Source of the DNA: CADEEV01 sp964442185
Lineage (GTDB): Bacteria; Acidobacteriota; Vicinamibacteria; Fen-336
Assembly (NCBI GenBank): GCA_964442185.1
Contig: CAYTWT010000176.1
Location: forward strand, 1-64,000
Reading direction: 5' to 3'
DNA length: 64,000 nucleotides
In this document: piece after piece, positions 61,690-64,000 of the stretch
How positions within the stretch are numbered: the first letter of the stretch is position 1
How the letters are laid out: every line of letters starts with the position of its first letter
Program-made: the position numbers and the translations under genes
The notes under the pieces: model-generated
What the model was told of the DNA's origin: nothing
The model's input: only the letters and a program-made list of their open reading frames with translations
Database searches by the model: none

Positions 61690-62400
61690 ATGGCGATGGT
61701 CGACGTGCAGGGCGTGCGCAAGGTCTACCACCGGGACAGCCAGGAGATCACGGTCCTCGACGGGATCGAGCTCTCGGTCCCCGAGGGCGAGTTCGTGGCC
61801 CTGATGGGCCCATCCGGCTCGGGGAAAACCACACTTCTCAACCTGATAGCGGGCATCGATCGGCCGACCTCGGGCAAGGTAGTCGTGGCGGGCACCGACG
61901 TCGCCCAGCTCTCCGAGAGCGCGCTCGCCCAGTGGCGCAGCCACAACGTGGGGTTCATCTTCCAGTTCTACAACCTGATTCCGGTGCTCTCGGCGACCGA
62001 GAACGTCGAGCTGCCTCTGCTGCTCACGCGCCTTTCCAAGAAGGAGCGCCGAGAGCGCGCCTTGACCGCCCTCAAGGTGGTGGGGCTCGCCGATCGGGCC
62101 CATCACTACCCGCGCCAGCTCTCGGGTGGACAGGAGCAGCGCGTGGCCATCGCCCGCGCTGTCGTCGGGGACCCCAAGGTGCTGGTGGCCGACGAGCCGA
62201 CGGGAGACCTGGACGCGAAGAGCGCGCACGAGATCCTCGACCTGATGGAGACGCTGAACCGGGACTTCAAGAAGACGATCGTGATGGTGACCCACGACCC
62301 GCGGGCGGCCGAACGGGCCCACAAGCAGCACCACCTGGAAAAGGGCGTGCTCACGAACGGCGCCGGCGCGCCCAAGGCTCACTCTAGAGGGGTGCTTTGA
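61690..62400 (+). CDS. ABC transporter ATP-binding protein (MacB/LolD-like)
   Basis: 236 residues. Walker A GPSGSGKTT, signature LSGGQEQRVAIARA, Walker B KVLVADEPTGDLD and H-loop VMVTHDP are all intact, in the MacB/LolD subgroup that powers lipoprotein or peptide export without transmembrane transport. GAGGGCG precedes the ATG at 61690. Its stop overlaps the TTG start of the next permease (TTGA). Confidence 0.93.
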   Translation: MAMVDVQGVRKVYHRDSQEITVLDGIELSVPEGEFVALMGPSGSGKTTLLNLIAGIDRPTSGKVVVAGTDVAQLSESALAQWRSHNVGFIFQFYNLIPVLSATENVELPLLLTRLSKKERRERALTALKVVGLADRAHHYPRQLSGGQEQRVAIARAVVGDPKVLVADEPTGDLDAKSAHEILDLMETLNRDFKKTIVMVTHDPRAAERAHKQHHLEKGVLTNGAGAPKAHSRGVL

Positions 62401-63626
62401 AATACCTGCCCTTCATACTCAAGCACCTGCGGCGCAACTGGATCCGCACCGCCAGCACCGTGCTGGCGATGGGGGTGTGCATCTTCCTGTTCTGCACGCT
62501 GCAATCGGTGCTCGCTGAGGTGAACGCGCTGCTCGACAGCACCAGCGCCTCGCGCCTCGTCACCCGCCACGCCGTCAGCCTGGTCTTCAACCTGCCGCTC
62601 TCCTATGGGCCGCGCATCCAGTCGGTGGCCGGGGTGAAGCGGGTGGCGGTCAGCTCCTGGTTCGGCGGCTCGCTGCCGGCGAAGAAGGAAGGCAAGGTCG
62701 AAGCGGGAGCCGAGGCCACCACCGACTGGAGCAACTTCTTCCCGAACCTGGCGGTTGCGCCGGAGACCTACTTCGCGATGTACCCGGAGTACCAGGTGAA
62801 GCCCGAAGAGTGGCAGGCCTTCATGCAGGACCTGCAAGGCTGCATGGTCGGCCGCAAGTTGGCCAACAAGTTCGGCTGGAAGCCGGGCGATCGCTTCTTC
62901 CTGGAGAGCTTCATCCCGCCCTACCGTAAGCAGAGCGGACCCTTCGAGTTCGTGGTGAGGGGCGTCTTCGACGCCGACGCCCAGAAGTACCCGAGCACCG
63001 ACACCAACATCATGTACTTCCACTACAAGTACCTCGAAGAGGGCACCGGCCGGCGGATCGGGGCAGGGACCTATACCGTCGAGATCGAGCACCCCGACCA
63101 GGCCGGCGCGGTGAGCAAGGCCATCGACGCGACCTTCGAGAACTCCGACGCGCAGACCCACACCGAGACCGAGCGCGCCTTCGCTGCCGGCTTCATCTCG
63201 ATGGCCGGGAACCTGGCGCTGCTGCTGAACGGGATCGGGCTGGCCGTGTCGTTCACGATCCTGCTGGTCACGGCCAACACGATGAGCATGGCCGTGCGCG
63301 AGCGGCGCACCGAGATCGCGGTGCTCAAGACGCTGGGCTTTTCGAGCGCCGTGGTCATGGGGCTGATCGTGGCCGAGGCCCTGATGCTGGGCGTGCTGGG
63401 CGGAGCGGTCGGCATCGCCGGCAGCCAGGGAGTCATGTTCCTGCTCACAAACACCCCGGGGATCAAGGACATGCTGTCCGGGATCGGGCTCTCCAGCCTG
63501 AAGCTGCGGCCGCTGGTCGCGGTGGTGGGTTTCGGTGTGGCGCTCTTCCTCGGCCTCGCCGCCGGCTTCGTCCCCGCCTGGGGCGCCTACCGCGCCAGGA
63601 TCACCGACATGCTGAGGACGGTGTAG
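62397..63626 (+). CDS. ABC transporter permease, MacB/FtsX family
   Basis: 409 residues: an N-terminal helix (WIRTASTVLAMGVCIFLFC), a periplasmic MacB_PCD-type domain of about 230 residues, then three C-terminal helices of the FtsX domain (AVRERRTEIAVLKTLGFSS is the cytoplasmic loop). The start is a TTG with AGAGGGG in front. It forms the membrane part of the exporter with the following permease. Confidence 0.92.
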   Translation: MKYLPFILKHLRRNWIRTASTVLAMGVCIFLFCTLQSVLAEVNALLDSTSASRLVTRHAVSLVFNLPLSYGPRIQSVAGVKRVAVSSWFGGSLPAKKEGKVEAGAEATTDWSNFFPNLAVAPETYFAMYPEYQVKPEEWQAFMQDLQGCMVGRKLANKFGWKPGDRFFLESFIPPYRKQSGPFEFVVRGVFDADAQKYPSTDTNIMYFHYKYLEEGTGRRIGAGTYTVEIEHPDQAGAVSKAIDATFENSDAQTHTETERAFAAGFISMAGNLALLLNGIGLAVSFTILLVTANTMSMAVRERRTEIAVLKTLGFSSAVVMGLIVAEALMLGVLGGAVGIAGSQGVMFLLTNTPGIKDMLSGIGLSSLKLRPLVAVVGFGVALFLGLAAGFVPAWGAYRARITDMLRTV

Positions 63627-63628
63627 CG

Positions 63629-64000
63629 ATGGCCCTGCCGCTCTCGTACAACGTGCGCAACGTGTTCGTGCGCTGGCAGGTCACGCTGCTCGCGATCAGC
63701 GGCATCGCCCTGGTGGTGGCGGTGTTCACGGTGCTGCTCTCGATGTCGGAGGGCTTCAAGATCGCGCTCAAGTCCACCGGCCGGACCGACAACGCCATCA
63801 TCGTCCAGCGCGGCTCGGCTTCCGAGCTGACCTCGGGCGTGTCCATCGACCACCGCAACATGATCGTGGTGGACGAGCGCGTGGCCCGCGCGGCGGACGG
63901 CAAGCCGCTCGCAACCTGGGAATGGGTGGTGGTGATCGCGCTGCCCAAGCTGAGCGACGGGCTGCCCACCAACGTGACGCTCCGCGCCGTCCCGCCCCAG
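63629..64000 (+). CDS. Second MacB/FtsX-family permease (cut by window edge)
   Basis: 124 residues visible from the ATG at 63629, two bases after the previous stop. The N-terminal helix LAISGIALVVAVFTVLLSM and the beginning of a periplasmic domain (SELTSGVSIDHRNMIVVDE) match the first permease's architecture. The pair probably forms a heterodimer. Confidence 0.88.
   Translation, partial: MALPLSYNVRNVFVRWQVTLLAISGIALVVAVFTVLLSMSEGFKIALKSTGRTDNAIIVQRGSASELTSGVSIDHRNMIVVDERVARAADGKPLATWEWVVVIALPKLSDGLPTNVTLRAVPPQ

Overview
The window is a GC-rich, gene-dense bacterial chromosome segment. Outer-membrane TonB receptors, RND pumps, TolC-type channels and lipoprotein signals show a Gram-negative (diderm) cell. 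Three Hanks-type Ser/Thr kinase genes, PEGA and TPR modules, large secreted metallopeptidases and a PD40/TolB-kinase relic give it an Acidobacteriota/Myxococcota-like flavour. This is inference from gene content; there is no rRNA or ribosomal protein gene here to place the organism. I see no tRNA, rRNA, CRISPR array, IS element or clear intrinsic terminator.

Layout. 1-6.5 kb: a membrane protein cut by the window edge, accD, and two divergent Ser/Thr kinases, one with TPR-like repeats and a second, degenerate kinase domain. 7.1-13.7 kb: a Cu(I)/Ag(I) efflux operon (Cys-rich small protein, CusC, CusB, CusA). 13.7-15.9 kb: a scarred island with a short ORF, a nucleotidyltransferase pair, a TolB-kinase relic, a DMT transporter and a decayed piece of cusA. 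15.9-26.8 kb: STAS protein, VOC-cupin fusion, an amino-acid permease fused to an extracytoplasmic tail, a PQQ sugar dehydrogenase, an HAE-1 RND pump with its adaptor, and two small membrane proteins. 26.9-39.5 kb: NAD synthetase, PilZ protein, glucan phosphorylase, a kinase-PEGA-TonB fusion, 5-formyl-THF cyclo-ligase coupled to a formylmethanofuran:H4MPT formyltransferase, PilT, and two coupled PPK2 genes. 39.5-44.5 kb: btuB-F-C-D under a clear cobalamin riboswitch. 44.6-53 kb: M14 carboxypeptidase, DUF5674 protein, hemE, hemY, and a frameshifted zinc metalloprotease. 53-54.4 kb: VapBC and a thioredoxin-like gene whose CxxC motif is written TGA-x-x-TGC, a strong candidate selenoprotein. 54.5-64 kb: M64 peptidase, signal peptidase I, CNB-GGDEF protein, rho with a short upstream leader ORF, an esterase, and a MacAB-like export operon running off the right edge.

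Two structural habits recur. About fourteen gene pairs overlap at NTGA or TGATG junctions, often giving GTG, TTG and apparently one CTG start. Many promoters show an extended -10 (TGnTAnnnT), or a -10 placed so close to the start codon that the mRNA should be leaderless or nearly so. The strongest new-biology leads are the UxxC redoxin (53818-54435), the lone archaeal-type formyltransferase beside a folate cyclo-ligase (33664-35219), the split PPK2 pair (37913-39471), the kinase-PEGA-TonB fusion and the kinase-pseudokinase-TPR protein.
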